This document shows positions 37,393 through 47,619 of a stretch of DNA of 64,000 bases, one piece after another. Numbering within the stretch: position 1 is the first letter of the stretch; each line of letters opens with the position of its first letter. The notes beneath the pieces were generated by a model that was not told the origin of the DNA, ran no database searches, and worked only from the letters and a program-made list of their open reading frames with translations. The DNA lies in assembly GCA_947085255.1 (NCBI GenBank), contig CAMTVQ010000008.1:1-64000 (forward strand), given 5' to 3'. The translations under genes were made by a program, and so were the position numbers. The stretch comes from CAMTVQ01 sp947085255. GTDB taxonomy: Bacteria; Bacteroidota; Bacteroidia; Sphingobacteriales; Sphingobacteriaceae.

Positions 37393-38433
37393 ATGAAATT
37401 ACTATACTCTATTGCCGCCGTGGCATTACTGTTATTTTCGGGATGCGTTACAATTATTGGTACAAAGACCAGTAAGGTACACATTGCCTCTTTTCCTGCG
37501 GGAGCGCAAGTACTAGTAAATGGAGAGGCTGTAGGTATTACTCCCTATACTGGTGATATAAGAAACAGACGAAAAAATCCACCTATTCAAATAAAAAAGG
37601 CAGGCTACGAGCCACAAGATGTTCAATTAGAATCGAAGATAACTGAATTATTCTACCTAAATGGTATCTTCATTCCATATGCGCCCGTTGTAGATTTACT
37701 TTTTAAAAATGCACATAGATATAAAGAAACGTATAAGGAAGTATATTTACAACAAAAAGGAGGGGCTAAACCTACCAAGAGGAGATACACTAAAGAGGAT
37801 AATTTTTATATCATAAAGAAGTCGGGTGAGTTAATATTTTGCCAACCGGAGATTGCTAAAAAAGGTGTTGTGAAATATCTTCCGATTGGAGAGTCAAAAA
37901 GAGTAAGGCTAAAAGATAATGAGGTTGATTTGTATAAGGATATTGCGACGATAGAATATAAAAAGCTGGATGATTATCTTCCTTTTTATTATGAATTGGC
38001 CAAAACAAAAAATATTACCATAGCTAAAAAGAAGGTATACACAACATCAATGACTAAAATGTTGCCATTAAAGCCGGAAAAACCTGATAAATCAATCAAT
38101 CCATTTACAGTATTGTTAAGTAAGGATAGTATTATCCTTGTGCAGTATACACAGATTACGCAGTCAGGGGGTAGTTATGGTGGTGGTGCAGGCGGATTTG
38201 GCGGTGCAGGTGGTGGGTATAGACCTGGAGGCGCCTCGAAAAAGATATTTACCCATTTATATATAGGAGGTAAATTTATTACGAAGGTAGATAAGGATAA
38301 CTACGAAAGTGTTGTTTATAGATACTTTGGGGATTCAGAGATAATTAAAAAACTGCGTAAAAAAAGCTTAATGGATTTTAAAGCATTGAACGTAATTGGT
38401 AATTTGTATCAAGTATCCGAAGGGAATATCTAA
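37393..38433 (+). CDS. PEGA-domain lipoprotein
   Basis: 346 residues from ATG 37393 (the TTG at 37372 adds seven residues before the signal peptide). Lipobox LFSGC, then a PEGA-like domain (SFPAGAQVLVNGEAVGITPY), a hydrophobic stretch and a Lys-rich middle. A glycine-rich insertion (GGSYGGGAGGFGGAGGGY) lies at about 257-274. Uncharacterised; probably anchored in the outer membrane. TATTTTTG at 37367-37374 resembles a -7 promoter element. Converges with the permease gene. Confidence 0.75.
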   Translation: MKLLYSIAAVALLLFSGCVTIIGTKTSKVHIASFPAGAQVLVNGEAVGITPYTGDIRNRRKNPPIQIKKAGYEPQDVQLESKITELFYLNGIFIPYAPVVDLLFKNAHRYKETYKEVYLQQKGGAKPTKRRYTKEDNFYIIKKSGELIFCQPEIAKKGVVKYLPIGESKRVRLKDNEVDLYKDIATIEYKKLDDYLPFYYELAKTKNITIAKKKVYTTSMTKMLPLKPEKPDKSINPFTVLLSKDSIILVQYTQITQSGGSYGGGAGGFGGAGGGYRPGGASKKIFTHLYIGGKFITKVDKDNYESVVYRYFGDSEIIKKLRKKSLMDFKALNVIGNLYQVSEGNI

Positions 38434-38435
38434 TA

Positions 38436-39683
38436 TTACTCTACCGCCAACGTACCTGCAATGCTTTGTAGCTTGCGCAAGGCAAAGTGTATAGCGCCAT
38501 AAGTAGCCACAGCGGTAATACCCAAAATGGTAGCAAATACCAAGAAGAAATCTGCGGGCTGCATCAGTACAGGGTACGCATTAATCAAACTGCCTTCGGC
38601 ATTACCAGCTGCAATAAAGCCAAAACGTTGTTGCAGGTAGCAAAAAAGAGCACCGGCAGCAAGTCCTGCAATGCCTGCCATACCTGCAATCAATAATCCT
38701 TCCAGCCAGTAAATAGTACGAATAAGCCCGTAGCTGGCACCCATACTTTGCAAAATGGCAATGTCTTTCTTCTTGTCAATCAATAGCATTGTAAGCGAGC
38801 CAATTATGTTGCAAATAGCTATGAGCATAATAAAAGTGAGAATAGCATAGACAGCCCAACGCTCGGAGTTGAGTATTTTGTAGAGTAATTCGTTTTGTTG
38901 GTATTTATCTAAAACAGTGTATTTTCCAGTTGGTAGCAGCTCCTCAATGCGCTTTTTTACAGATGCTATAGGACTGCTTGAAGTGGTACTTATTTCTATT
39001 GCCGATAGTTGAGCAGGTTTTTCAAATAGTGTGCGAGCAAAGCGTAAAGGTACGAGTACATATTGTTCGTCAAACTCTTGTTGTACACTAAATGCTCCAG
39101 CAGGATAAATAGCTTGTTGATTAAACTCTTCTATCGGGTTTATACTATTAAATGCACCTTTTCGTGGAAACAGAATGGTTAAAGGTTTATAACTGGTTTC
39201 TACATTTACCGATAATACATAACGAATGCCAGCACCGAGTAAGGCATAGTTTTCACTGTCTTCTTGCAAAATACATTCACCGGCTATCATGCTGCTATCT
39301 AGTCCGCGGTTGTGCTGGATGAAATTAGCGCTAAAGCCCTTTACGGTGGCAATACATTGTCGGTCATTGTAGCTGATCAGCGCTTTTTCTTCCAAGGCCT
39401 GCACTACACTGGTTACGCCTTCTAAGGCAGTTAGTCGAGTGATTAATACGCTGTCTTCGGCAAATGTTTTGGCATTTTTGCTGCTTATTTTTATATCGGG
39501 ATTAAATGTATCGTATGCAGAAAGCACCAAGCCCTCAAAGCCATTAAAAACAGATAAAATGATAATTAGCGCAGCCGAGCTAATAAATATCCCCAATCCC
39601 GAAATGCCTGAAATAATGTTAATGGCATTGGTGGATTTTTTAGAGAAAAGGTAACGAAAGGCAATTCTGATGGCTAATCTCAC
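38436..39683 (-). CDS. LolC/LolE-like ABC transporter permease (FtsX family)
   Basis: A 415-residue protein with an N-terminal helix (INIISGISGLGIFISSAALI), a periplasmic MacB-like domain and three C-terminal FtsX helices (about 270-400). The start RIAFRYLFSKKSTNAINIIS is typical of LolC/E-like permeases that release lipoproteins from the inner membrane. No ATPase gene is adjacent, so the partner is elsewhere. The MBL gene ends 2 bp before its start, on the same strand. Confidence 0.85.
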   Translation of the reverse strand: MRLAIRIAFRYLFSKKSTNAINIISGISGLGIFISSAALIIILSVFNGFEGLVLSAYDTFNPDIKISSKNAKTFAEDSVLITRLTALEGVTSVVQALEEKALISYNDRQCIATVKGFSANFIQHNRGLDSSMIAGECILQEDSENYALLGAGIRYVLSVNVETSYKPLTILFPRKGAFNSINPIEEFNQQAIYPAGAFSVQQEFDEQYVLVPLRFARTLFEKPAQLSAIEISTTSSSPIASVKKRIEELLPTGKYTVLDKYQQNELLYKILNSERWAVYAILTFIMLIAICNIIGSLTMLLIDKKKDIAILQSMGASYGLIRTIYWLEGLLIAGMAGIAGLAAGALFCYLQQRFGFIAAGNAEGSLINAYPVLMQPADFFLVFATILGITAVATYGAIHFALRKLQSIAGTLAVE

Positions 39684-39684
39684 C

Positions 39685-40338
39685 TTACTTGTTCATTATG
39701 TGTTTAATAAAGGGGTTGTGCTGCTTTTCGTGAGCAATGGTGGTATAAGGACCATGTCCGGGGTAAATACGTACCTCATCCGGCAATGTGAATAGTTTGT
39801 TTGCTATGCTTTGCATCAGTGTATCAAAATCTCCACCTGGCAAATCAGTACGGCCAATACTTTCACGAAAAAGTACATCACCAGCTATGGCTAATTTATC
39901 GGCTGGGCTATAAAAACACAAGCTACCTGGCGAGTGCCCAGGCGTAAAGAGTATTTGTAAGGTAGTGTTACCAAATGTAAGCGTATCTCCTTCATCAATA
40001 AAAACGGCTTCTTCGGGTATGTCGGTAATATTCATGCCAAAGGTTTGGGCATAGCTGGGTACTGCTTTTAGTACGGGAACTTCTAATTTATGGTAATGCG
40101 GCACTAATTTATAGGTATCTGCTACATAACCCAAGCCCGGTACATGGTCTACGTGAGCGTGTGTAAGCAATAGCTTTACAGGTTTCAACCCATTTTCGCT
40201 AATAAAAGTGGTAAGTATATTGCGCTCGGCAGAGCCGTAGCAGCCAGGGTCTATGAGTACACATTCCTTTGTTTCGTCGTACACAATGTACGTGTTTTCT
40301 TGTATGGGATTAAATGTAAAATGATGAACATGCAGCAT
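39685..40338 (-). CDS. Metallo-beta-lactamase-fold hydrolase (glyoxalase II-like)
   Basis: A 217-residue cytosolic protein. The metal ligands are His60, His62, Asp64, His65 in LTHAHVDH, then FTPGHSPGS, AGDVLF and YPGHGP. Such MBL-fold enzymes commonly act as hydroxyacylglutathione- or thioester-hydrolases; the substrate is not determinable. It sits between pyk and the permease, same strand. Confidence 0.88.
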   Translation of the reverse strand: MLHVHHFTFNPIQENTYIVYDETKECVLIDPGCYGSAERNILTTFISENGLKPVKLLLTHAHVDHVPGLGYVADTYKLVPHYHKLEVPVLKAVPSYAQTFGMNITDIPEEAVFIDEGDTLTFGNTTLQILFTPGHSPGSLCFYSPADKLAIAGDVLFRESIGRTDLPGGDFDTLMQSIANKLFTLPDEVRIYPGHGPYTTIAHEKQHNPFIKHIMNK

Positions 40339-40379
40339 ACAACAAAAGTAGGATAAAGTAGGTGAAAAGTATTGTGCTC

Positions 40380-41807
40380 CTAAATAATGCTCAATTTAAG
40401 CATATTAGTGCGTTTTTTCGATTTGATAGGAATACTTGCTGTATTAATTACAATATCTCCCTTTTTTACTTCCCCTTCTTTTAACAAAATGGTATTTACC
40501 TCTTCTATAGTTTGGTCGGTGGTTTCTAATTTGCTGTAAAAATAGGTGCGTACACCCCAAAGCAACCCAAGACTATTCAGAATAGAGGCATTATCGGTAA
40601 AGATAAAGGTAGTAGCCTTTGGACGGTGGTTGGATAACTGAAACGCACTGAATCCCGAATTAGTCATCGATACAATACCCACCGCATTGGTTTGTTCTGC
40701 CAAAATACAGGCACTATACAATATGGCTTCGCTAAAGTAACTATCGCGTTTGCCTTTTTTAGGAGCATTAGGTAAGCTGTAGGGGTAATTACTATTTTCT
40801 ACAGCAGCGATAATACGTTGCATGGTTTTAATGCACTCTAAAGGGTATGCTCCCACCGAAGTTTCCCCGCTCAGCATTACCGCATCAGCACCATCCAGCA
40901 CTGAGTTGGCCACATCGTTGGTTTCGGCGCGTGTAGGCGTAGGGTTGGTAATCATGCTTTCCATCATTTGGGTGGCAATAATTACTGGTTTAGCTACCTG
41001 CAAGCATTTTTGCACAATCATCTTTTGGGCAACAGGTACATGCTGTAGGGGTATTTCTACACCCAAATCACCACGTGCTACCATCACTCCATCTGTAGCA
41101 GCTATAATCGCATCTATATTTTTTAGGGCTTCAGGTTTTTCTATTTTAGCAATGACTCTACTGCTTTTTTTGCTTTGGGCAATAAGCTGTTTAAGTTCGG
41201 TAATATCATTTGCTGTACGTACAAATGACAGTCCTATCCATTCCACATCATTTTTTAGAGCAAAAGCTAAGTCTGTTTTATCTTTTTCAGTAAGGCTCGG
41301 ACTTGATATCTTAGTGTTTGGTAAATTTACACCCTTGTTGGAGGTAAGTTTTCCGCCATATATTACTTTAAGTGTTACCAAATCTTTGTGATTTGTCTCT
41401 AATACCTTTAGCTCAATTTTACCATCATCTAGCAAAATACGCTCATTCTTTTTTACGTCTTTAGGAAAGTGGGAGTAAGTGATATATAATTCTTTTTCGT
41501 TACCAATCCGTTCAACAGTGCTAATAGTGAGGGTAGCACCTTTTTTAAGTACAACGCCATCCTCAACTTTTCCTATACGTATTTTAGGCCCTTGTAAATC
41601 CGCTAAAATGCCTATGTGTGTAGCCTGTTCAGCATTAATGCTGCGGATGGTATCTATTACTTTTTGGTGCTGCTCGTGGCTGCCATGCGAAAAATTGATG
41701 CGACAAACATCTAATCCTTCACGAATCATTTTTAGCAAAACTTCTTTTTTGGCAGAAGATGGACCAATAGTAGCGACTATTTTAGTGCGGTTATGAGTAA
41801 TTTTCAT
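40380..41807 (-). CDS. pyk: Pyruvate kinase
   Basis: A 475-residue glycolytic enzyme converting phosphoenolpyruvate and ADP to pyruvate and ATP. Visible are TKIVATIGPSS, CRINFSHGSHEQH, the active-site MVARGDLGVEIP and DGADAVMLSGETSVGAYP. All family blocks are present at normal length. It lies downstream of the IPExxxVDY gene, a usual neighbour in Bacteroidota. Confidence 0.97.
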   Translation of the reverse strand: MKITHNRTKIVATIGPSSAKKEVLLKMIREGLDVCRINFSHGSHEQHQKVIDTIRSINAEQATHIGILADLQGPKIRIGKVEDGVVLKKGATLTISTVERIGNEKELYITYSHFPKDVKKNERILLDDGKIELKVLETNHKDLVTLKVIYGGKLTSNKGVNLPNTKISSPSLTEKDKTDLAFALKNDVEWIGLSFVRTANDITELKQLIAQSKKSSRVIAKIEKPEALKNIDAIIAATDGVMVARGDLGVEIPLQHVPVAQKMIVQKCLQVAKPVIIATQMMESMITNPTPTRAETNDVANSVLDGADAVMLSGETSVGAYPLECIKTMQRIIAAVENSNYPYSLPNAPKKGKRDSYFSEAILYSACILAEQTNAVGIVSMTNSGFSAFQLSNHRPKATTFIFTDNASILNSLGLLWGVRTYFYSKLETTDQTIEEVNTILLKEGEVKKGDIVINTASIPIKSKKRTNMLKLSII

Positions 41808-41921
41808 TTCGGATCAAAAGTACAAGCAATAATGATTGCTACAATCAACAAATTATTAAATTATGATGTCCTGTAGCTGCCACATATTCGCAAAAATAGA
41901 TGGGTAGGTTTTCTCCCCCAT

Positions 41922-42314
41922 TTATTCTGCCAATAGAACTGTTTTGGTTTTTAATTTCGCTACATCTAGCGGTTGTATTAGCAAAACGGGGCCAATTCCT
42001 TTTATTTTGCTGATAAGTGTGGCTGTATATTCAGGTTCAATGCCGTTTCTCACCATAAAAAAGTAATCAAAATCTTTTTTTTCGGGTAATAATAGCTCTT
42101 CTGTAGAGCGGTTGCTTAGTAAATGGAAAGAGGTATCCGTGTTTTTTATGCGGTGTGCGAAATGGCTAAATGTATAAAAATCTGCTTCACGGGTTAATTC
42201 TAAGGGTAAGTTGTTGTTTATAAACCAAGCCAAACGATAATCGCGCAATGCGGTACATAAGCCCCATAGCTGTACATTACTGGCAATTGATAAGCGAAGT
42301 GTTTTTTTAGCCAC
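41922..42314 (-). CDS. IPExxxVDY family protein
   Basis: A 130-residue small protein. The name motif appears as LPEKKDFDYFFM (about 75-86), a variant of IPExxxVDY. The family is found in Bacteroidota next to pyk and the acpP-fabF-rnc genes, as here. Function unknown. No signal peptide or membrane segment is seen, so it is probably cytosolic. It is likely co-transcribed with pyk, 114 bp downstream. Confidence 0.85.
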   Translation of the reverse strand: MAKKTLRLSIASNVQLWGLCTALRDYRLAWFINNNLPLELTREADFYTFSHFAHRIKNTDTSFHLLSNRSTEELLLPEKKDFDYFFMVRNGIEPEYTATLISKIKGIGPVLLIQPLDVAKLKTKTVLLAE

Positions 42315-42419
42315 AATAATCTCAAAAAAATACTTGTAAAATTATAAAAAAACACTACTATTGGCTATAATTTTATACCGATGTGCTAAATGGTATCTCA
42401 ATAGATACCCTCAAATTAT

Positions 42420-42451
42420 TTTGATTAGTTGGTATAATTTTTATTTCTTTG
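42420..42451 (+). promoter_or_regulatory. Promoter TTTG-N20-TTTCTTTG of acpP-fabF-rnc
   Basis: TTTG at 42420-42423 and TTTCTTTG at 42444-42451, 20 nt apart, one mismatch from TAnnTTTG. The predicted leader is about 38 nt long, and no Shine-Dalgarno precedes the acpP ATG. Confidence 0.6.
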
Positions 42452-42495
42452 CACTCAATTTTATAAAAACACAAATATTTTAAACTGTTTTAATT

Positions 42496-42732
42496 ATGGC
42501 CGACATTGCATCAAGAGTAAAAGCTATCATCGTTGAAAAATTAGGCGTTGACGAAAGCGAAGTAACACCAGAAGCAAGCTTCACCAACGATTTAGGTGCA
42601 GACTCTTTAGACACCGTAGAGTTGATCATGGAATTTGAAAAAGAATTTAACGTTGCTATCCCTGATGAGCAGGCAGAAACCATCGGTACCGTTGGTCAAG
42701 CTGTTGCTTACTTAGAAAAAAACGTAAAATAA
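42496..42732 (+). CDS. acpP: Acyl carrier protein
   Basis: A 78-residue acidic protein that carries acyl chains in fatty acid synthesis. Ser37 in LGADSLDTVEL takes the phosphopantetheine arm. It starts the acpP-fabF-rnc cluster, with fabF 4 bp downstream. Confidence 0.97.
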   Translation: MADIASRVKAIIVEKLGVDESEVTPEASFTNDLGADSLDTVELIMEFEKEFNVAIPDEQAETIGTVGQAVAYLEKNVK

Positions 42733-42736
42733 TTTA

Positions 42737-43990
42737 ATGGAACTCAAACGCGTAGTAGTAACAGGTTTAGGAGCATTAACTCCCATTGGTAATACCGTTC
42801 CAGAGTACTGGGATGCATTAATTAATGGGGTTAGCGGAGCCGATACTATTACGCGTTTTGATGCTTCAAAATTTAAAACAAAGTTTGCGTGTGAGGTAAA
42901 AAACCTAAATATCGAAGACTTTTTAGATAGAAAAGAAGCCCGTAAATTAGATCCGTTTGTACATTACGCCTTAGTAGCTACAGATGAAGCTGTAAGAACA
43001 TCAGGAATTGACTTTTCACAACTCAATCCAGATCGTAATGGCGTTATTTGGGGCTCGGGTATAGGCGGATTGCGCACCTTTTTAGATGAGGTAACCGAAT
43101 TTAATAAAGGCGATGGAACACCTCGTTTTAATCCCTTTTTTATCCCAAAAATGATAGCAGATATCGCCTCTGGGCATATCTCTATTAAGTACAACTTGCG
43201 TGGACCTAACTTTGTTACGGTATCTGCCTGCGCATCATCTACCAATGCACTTATTGATGCCTTTAATTACATACGTTTAGGGAAAGCCGATATTATTGTA
43301 TCTGGCGGCTCGGAAGCTGCTGTAAACGAGGCAGGTATGGGCGGTTTTAATGCCATGCATGCCCTGTCAACTCGTAACGACTCCCCAAAAACAGCTTCGC
43401 GTCCTTTTGATGCCGATAGAGATGGATTTGTACTGGGAGAAGGTGCGGGAACCATTATTTTAGAAGAATACGAACATGCCAAAAGGCGTGGCGCAAAAAT
43501 ATATGCCGAAATGGTAGGTGGGGGCATGAGTGCCGACGCCAATCATATTACAGCACCACATCCTGAAGGTTTGGGCGCATTAAACGTAATGCGTAATGCC
43601 TTAGATGATGCAGGATTAACCACTGCGGATATTGATTATATTAATGTTCACGGTACATCTACTCCATTGGGTGATATTAGCGAGGCAAAAGCGATCGTTG
43701 GGTTATTTGGCGAAAATGCATTTAAACTCAATATCAGTTCTACAAAATCTATGACTGGTCACTTATTAGGTGCCGCAGGAGCTATAGAAAGCATTGCCTC
43801 TATCATGGCAATTCAACATGATATGGTTCCGCCTACAATTAACCATTTTACAGACGATCCTCAGTTTGATCCTCGATTAAATCTTACCTTTAATAAAGCA
43901 CAAAAACGTACTGTTAGAGCTGCTTTATGTAATACCTTTGGCTTTGGGGGACACAATGCCTCTGTAATTTTCAAGAAGTTTGAAGGTTAA
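42737..43990 (+). CDS. fabF: 3-oxoacyl-ACP synthase II
   Basis: A 417-residue condensing enzyme that elongates acyl-ACP with malonyl-ACP. The catalytic triad is Cys in VSACASSTN, His in NVHGTSTPLGD and His in STKSMTGHLLGAAGA. Length is standard. It lies between acpP and rnc. Confidence 0.97.
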   Translation: MELKRVVVTGLGALTPIGNTVPEYWDALINGVSGADTITRFDASKFKTKFACEVKNLNIEDFLDRKEARKLDPFVHYALVATDEAVRTSGIDFSQLNPDRNGVIWGSGIGGLRTFLDEVTEFNKGDGTPRFNPFFIPKMIADIASGHISIKYNLRGPNFVTVSACASSTNALIDAFNYIRLGKADIIVSGGSEAAVNEAGMGGFNAMHALSTRNDSPKTASRPFDADRDGFVLGEGAGTIILEEYEHAKRRGAKIYAEMVGGGMSADANHITAPHPEGLGALNVMRNALDDAGLTTADIDYINVHGTSTPLGDISEAKAIVGLFGENAFKLNISSTKSMTGHLLGAAGAIESIASIMAIQHDMVPPTINHFTDDPQFDPRLNLTFNKAQKRTVRAALCNTFGFGGHNASVIFKKFEG

Positions 43991-44008
43991 TCTATCCCCC
44001 ACTTTGTA

Positions 44009-44746
44009 ATGACCGGTCTTTTTCGGCTCTATTTTTCTAAAGACAAAGAATACCTAAGATCTCTTAGTAATATTTTGGGTTTTGTGCCGCGTAATTTGGC
44101 GCTATATAAGTTGGCGTTTAAACATAAATCGGTAACAGCAGATACACGCAACGGCGTAAAAACGAATAACGAACGTTTAGAGTTTTTAGGTGATGCTATT
44201 TTGGGAGCAGTAGTAGGCGAAATGTTGTTTAAAAGATTCCCATTTAAGGATGAAGGCTTTTTAACAGAAACCCGTTCCAAAATTGTAAACCGTATTTTCT
44301 TAAATCAACTGGCACGCAAAATTGGCTTGGGCGAAATGATAAACCATAGCGCACAGCACAATAACCAGCAATTAGCGCAAAGCTCTATGTATGGCGATGC
44401 GTTTGAAGCACTTATTGGAGCTATTTACTTAGAGCGCGGGTATATTTTTACCAAAAGAGTAATCCTCAATCGTATTATTAAGCCGCATGTAGATATAGAT
44501 GAGTTGGTGCTTCTGCAAACAAATTATAAAAGTAAATTGTACGAATACGCCCAACGGGAAGGCAAATCTATTGCGTTTGAATTGGCCCCTAAGGACGAAG
44601 AATCTGGACGCTTATTTACCATAATTGCCCTTATCGATAATCAAGAGGTTGGACGAGGTCAAGATCACAACAAAAAAAATGCAGAGAAAATTGCTTCCGA
44701 AAAGGCCTGCGAATTTTTAGGTATTCTAGTCAAAGAAACACTCTAA
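44009..44746 (+). CDS. rnc: Ribonuclease III
   Basis: A 245-residue double-strand RNA endonuclease for rRNA and mRNA processing. The signature NERLEFLGDAILG (about 51-63) and the later acidic EALIGAIY are present. A C-terminal dsRNA-binding domain starts near NYKSKLYEYAQ. Its stop overlaps the ATG of the acyltransferase gene (ATGA-type junction). Confidence 0.96.
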   Translation: MTGLFRLYFSKDKEYLRSLSNILGFVPRNLALYKLAFKHKSVTADTRNGVKTNNERLEFLGDAILGAVVGEMLFKRFPFKDEGFLTETRSKIVNRIFLNQLARKIGLGEMINHSAQHNNQQLAQSSMYGDAFEALIGAIYLERGYIFTKRVILNRIIKPHVDIDELVLLQTNYKSKLYEYAQREGKSIAFELAPKDEESGRLFTIIALIDNQEVGRGQDHNKKNAEKIASEKACEFLGILVKETL

Positions 44747-45495
44747 TGAGCATACTCCGAAAACTTATCGGCGCTATCCATCTGTTATGGGGAATATTGG
44801 TATTTGTTTCTGGAATGTTGATTACGTTGCCCTTTGTATTAATGGCAGCTTTTCTATTTAAGGGAAGTAGAGCTATTCAAATTATCTTTTTCTTTTTAAA
44901 TATCTGGGGGTATTGGATTATGCTACTTTGTTTTATGCCAGTATGGGTGTATGGTAAAGAAAAGCTAAAAAAGGGGCAGTCGTACGTGTATATATCTAAC
45001 CACAACTCGTACTTAGACGCACCTATTATCGTAATTGCTAACAAAGCGGGCTTTAAGGCATTGGGTAAAATAGAGATGATGAAAATACCCGTCTTTAGCA
45101 TGATTTACAGTAAGGTATGCGTATTGATAGATCGTAGCAGTAAAGAGAGCCGTGCAGCCAGTGTAGCGCAGTTGCGCGAAGAAATTGAAAAAGGAACGTC
45201 TATTCATATTTTTCCAGAAGGCACCATGAATAGAAATGAGGAGATTCCACTTACCGATTTTTATGATGGAGCCTTTCGTTTGGCTATAGAAACCCAAACG
45301 CCAATAGTGCCCATTGCTATTATTAATGCACGTAAATTATTACCCCGAGATAATGCACTGGCAATAAAGCCAGGTAAGGTTTACTGCCATTTTTTAGAAC
45401 CCGTACCCGTAAATAAGTATACGGCAGATAGTTTAATAGAATTAAAGGCAGAGGTGCACAAGCAGTTAACCGAGGCCATACTTACCCACTCGTAA
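44746..45495 (+). CDS. plsC: 1-acyl-sn-glycerol-3-phosphate acyltransferase
   Basis: A 249-residue membrane-bound acyltransferase of phospholipid synthesis. Two N-terminal hydrophobic segments (about 5-60) precede the NHNSYLD block (HX4D) and IFPEGTMNRN. It makes phosphatidate from lysophosphatidate. Its start overlaps the rnc stop and its stop overlaps the next ATG, so these three genes are translationally linked. Confidence 0.9.
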   Translation: MSILRKLIGAIHLLWGILVFVSGMLITLPFVLMAAFLFKGSRAIQIIFFFLNIWGYWIMLLCFMPVWVYGKEKLKKGQSYVYISNHNSYLDAPIIVIANKAGFKALGKIEMMKIPVFSMIYSKVCVLIDRSSKESRAASVAQLREEIEKGTSIHIFPEGTMNRNEEIPLTDFYDGAFRLAIETQTPIVPIAIINARKLLPRDNALAIKPGKVYCHFLEPVPVNKYTADSLIELKAEVHKQLTEAILTHS

Positions 45496-46421
45496 TGCTG
45501 CAAAAAATAGGAATACACAGTGCACTGTTTTTAGTAGCACTTATTTATGCAGCAACGTTTACCATTGCCAAGGAGGTAATGCCTGCTTATATCCACCCAT
45601 TTGGGCTTATTGTAATACGTGTATGGGGCGCTACGCTGTTGTTGTGGACTACCCACGCACTTGTTAGTACGGATAAGATTACCGTAAAGGCTGATTTTAA
45701 ACTATTAATGTATTGTTCGGTGGTCGGTATTGCTGCCAATATGTTGTTGTTTTTTAAGGGTTTATCTCAAACAACACCCATAAATGGGGCGGTAATTATG
45801 GTAATGACACCATTATTTGTGTCGGTATTTGCCTATTTTATACTACAAGAGAGATTTAACTGGAAACGCGTGCTGGGCTTAGTAATCGGGTTGGTTGGAG
45901 CAATCTTTTTGTTGTTGCAATCAATAGGTGTGCAAAGTATGACAGCTTTTTCGGGAGATATCATGATTATGCTGAATGCCATTATATATGCCTATTACCT
46001 TATTATTGCTAAACCGTTGTTGCATAAATACAAACCACTTACGGTAATAAAATGGACTTTTTTGTTTGGGGCAATTCTGGTATTACCCTTTGGACTTAAT
46101 GATTTATTGCAGGTAGATTGGGCGCATATTCCGCTGCGTATTTACCTGTGTATTTTATTCTTAATTGTTGGAGCTACTTATCTCACTTATTTGCTAAATG
46201 CTTGGGCATTGCGCTATGTCAACCCGTCGGTAGTGGGAGCCTATATTTATTTACAACCAGTGCTGGCATCAATTATTGCTATAATGCTGGGTAAAGACGT
46301 ACTCACATTGCCAAAAGCACTGTGTGCCATTGTTATCTTTATTGGGGTATATTTGGTAAGTTTTTCAGAAAAAATAGCGCTTAGAACTCTTTTTAAAAAG
46401 CAACAAGAAGAGCAAATCTAA
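45495..46421 (+). CDS. EamA/DMT-superfamily transporter
   Basis: A 308-residue protein of two EamA repeats with about ten membrane helices, such as VIMVMTPLFVSVFAYFILQE and SVVGAYIYLQPVLASIIAIM. DMT transporters export metabolites or amino acids; the substrate is not evident. Start overlaps the plsC stop. The basic C-terminal tail is cytosolic. Confidence 0.88.
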   Translation: MLQKIGIHSALFLVALIYAATFTIAKEVMPAYIHPFGLIVIRVWGATLLLWTTHALVSTDKITVKADFKLLMYCSVVGIAANMLLFFKGLSQTTPINGAVIMVMTPLFVSVFAYFILQERFNWKRVLGLVIGLVGAIFLLLQSIGVQSMTAFSGDIMIMLNAIIYAYYLIIAKPLLHKYKPLTVIKWTFLFGAILVLPFGLNDLLQVDWAHIPLRIYLCILFLIVGATYLTYLLNAWALRYVNPSVVGAYIYLQPVLASIIAIMLGKDVLTLPKALCAIVIFIGVYLVSFSEKIALRTLFKKQQEEQI

Positions 46422-46460
46422 GAAGTAATCCATAGAGAGCCACTTATCGAATATACTTAT

Positions 46461-47570
46461 ATGCGTTGGTCATTACTTTTTCTTTGTGGAATTATTGTTG
46501 GCTGTACAGCATTGCCTAAAAAGGCAGCAACGCCTCAGGCTATAGCCCCTGTTCAATTGGGAGATATTAATATTAATAATTTAGTCACCTTTTTGCCAAG
46601 AAAAGCAACAATCACTTTTGAAATAAAGAAGCAATCTTCATTGCATGATTCTATCTCCTTAGTTGCGGTAAATAAAACATGGACAAAAACAGCATATGTA
46701 GCCTTTAGTGCTGCGGCACGAAACACATGGGAAATTAGGCTAATTGACTGGGCAAGCGGCAAGGATGAAGCTATTATTGGTGCTGATATGGCAAATCGAT
46801 TTTTAGGGCACCCTACAGCCTTAAACTGGGTGCATCCAGATACACTTGTAGCCATCATTGCAAATGGCTCATCGGGATATATAAAGCTAAACTTAAATGT
46901 AACAAAGCTTACTACTATTTCGGAATCAGATGTGTTGCCCCTTGATAAGGCCACAAGCATTGTTCTTTCGGCAGCGCAGCTAAAGCAATTAAACGAACTT
47001 GCCACTATTTATCCTGCATATAAACCAGATGCATTGGCAGATATGATTAAAAATACGTGGTATCCAGTAACAGACAATTTATACCTGGGTCAGATTAGCT
47101 ATGCTGGTTACGATAATGATATCCGTTTATGGGACTTAAAGGAAAAGACAAATAAGCGCGTATTGTCTTTTGCAGGTTTGCCTGGCTTTAACAAATCGTT
47201 AAAGGCAGTTACGGTAATAGGTAAAAATGTAGTATTTGCTATTACTAAAAAGCAGCGAACGGTTGGATTATATCAAATAGATTTAATGGGTAATAATTTG
47301 TGTAATATTAGTGAGGGCAGCGAAGCCAATCTTGAAGGCATAACGTGGCTTAAAAAAGGAGAATATACAGGTCTGCTTACAGCATATTCGCAACTTGGGG
47401 CTATAAATGTATTGTATCGAACGCAATACGCTTGGTATACGGTAAGTGATACTGATTTTAAAAATATATACTTTCATCAAAATAACCCCGAATGTGTAGT
47501 GCTAAAAAAAGCGGCTGGCAAATGGTTTATTGGTAAAGGTGCTTACCTTATTAATATCCCCGAAAAGTAA
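46461..47570 (+). CDS. Uncharacterised lipoprotein, probable beta-propeller
   Basis: A 369-residue protein with a lipobox IIVGC (Cys15), hence a lipoprotein. Repeated strands with WD-like phrases (IRLIDWASGKDE, IRLWDLKEKTN, LYQIDLMGNN) suggest a WD40/TolB-type propeller. No family is recognised. It follows the transporter by 39 bp on the same strand and may be co-expressed. Confidence 0.65.
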   Translation: MRWSLLFLCGIIVGCTALPKKAATPQAIAPVQLGDININNLVTFLPRKATITFEIKKQSSLHDSISLVAVNKTWTKTAYVAFSAAARNTWEIRLIDWASGKDEAIIGADMANRFLGHPTALNWVHPDTLVAIIANGSSGYIKLNLNVTKLTTISESDVLPLDKATSIVLSAAQLKQLNELATIYPAYKPDALADMIKNTWYPVTDNLYLGQISYAGYDNDIRLWDLKEKTNKRVLSFAGLPGFNKSLKAVTVIGKNVVFAITKKQRTVGLYQIDLMGNNLCNISEGSEANLEGITWLKKGEYTGLLTAYSQLGAINVLYRTQYAWYTVSDTDFKNIYFHQNNPECVVLKKAAGKWFIGKGAYLINIPEK

Positions 47571-47619
47571 AGCGCTTTTTTGCCACAATGATAATGGATA
47601 TATTATCTATTTTTGACGA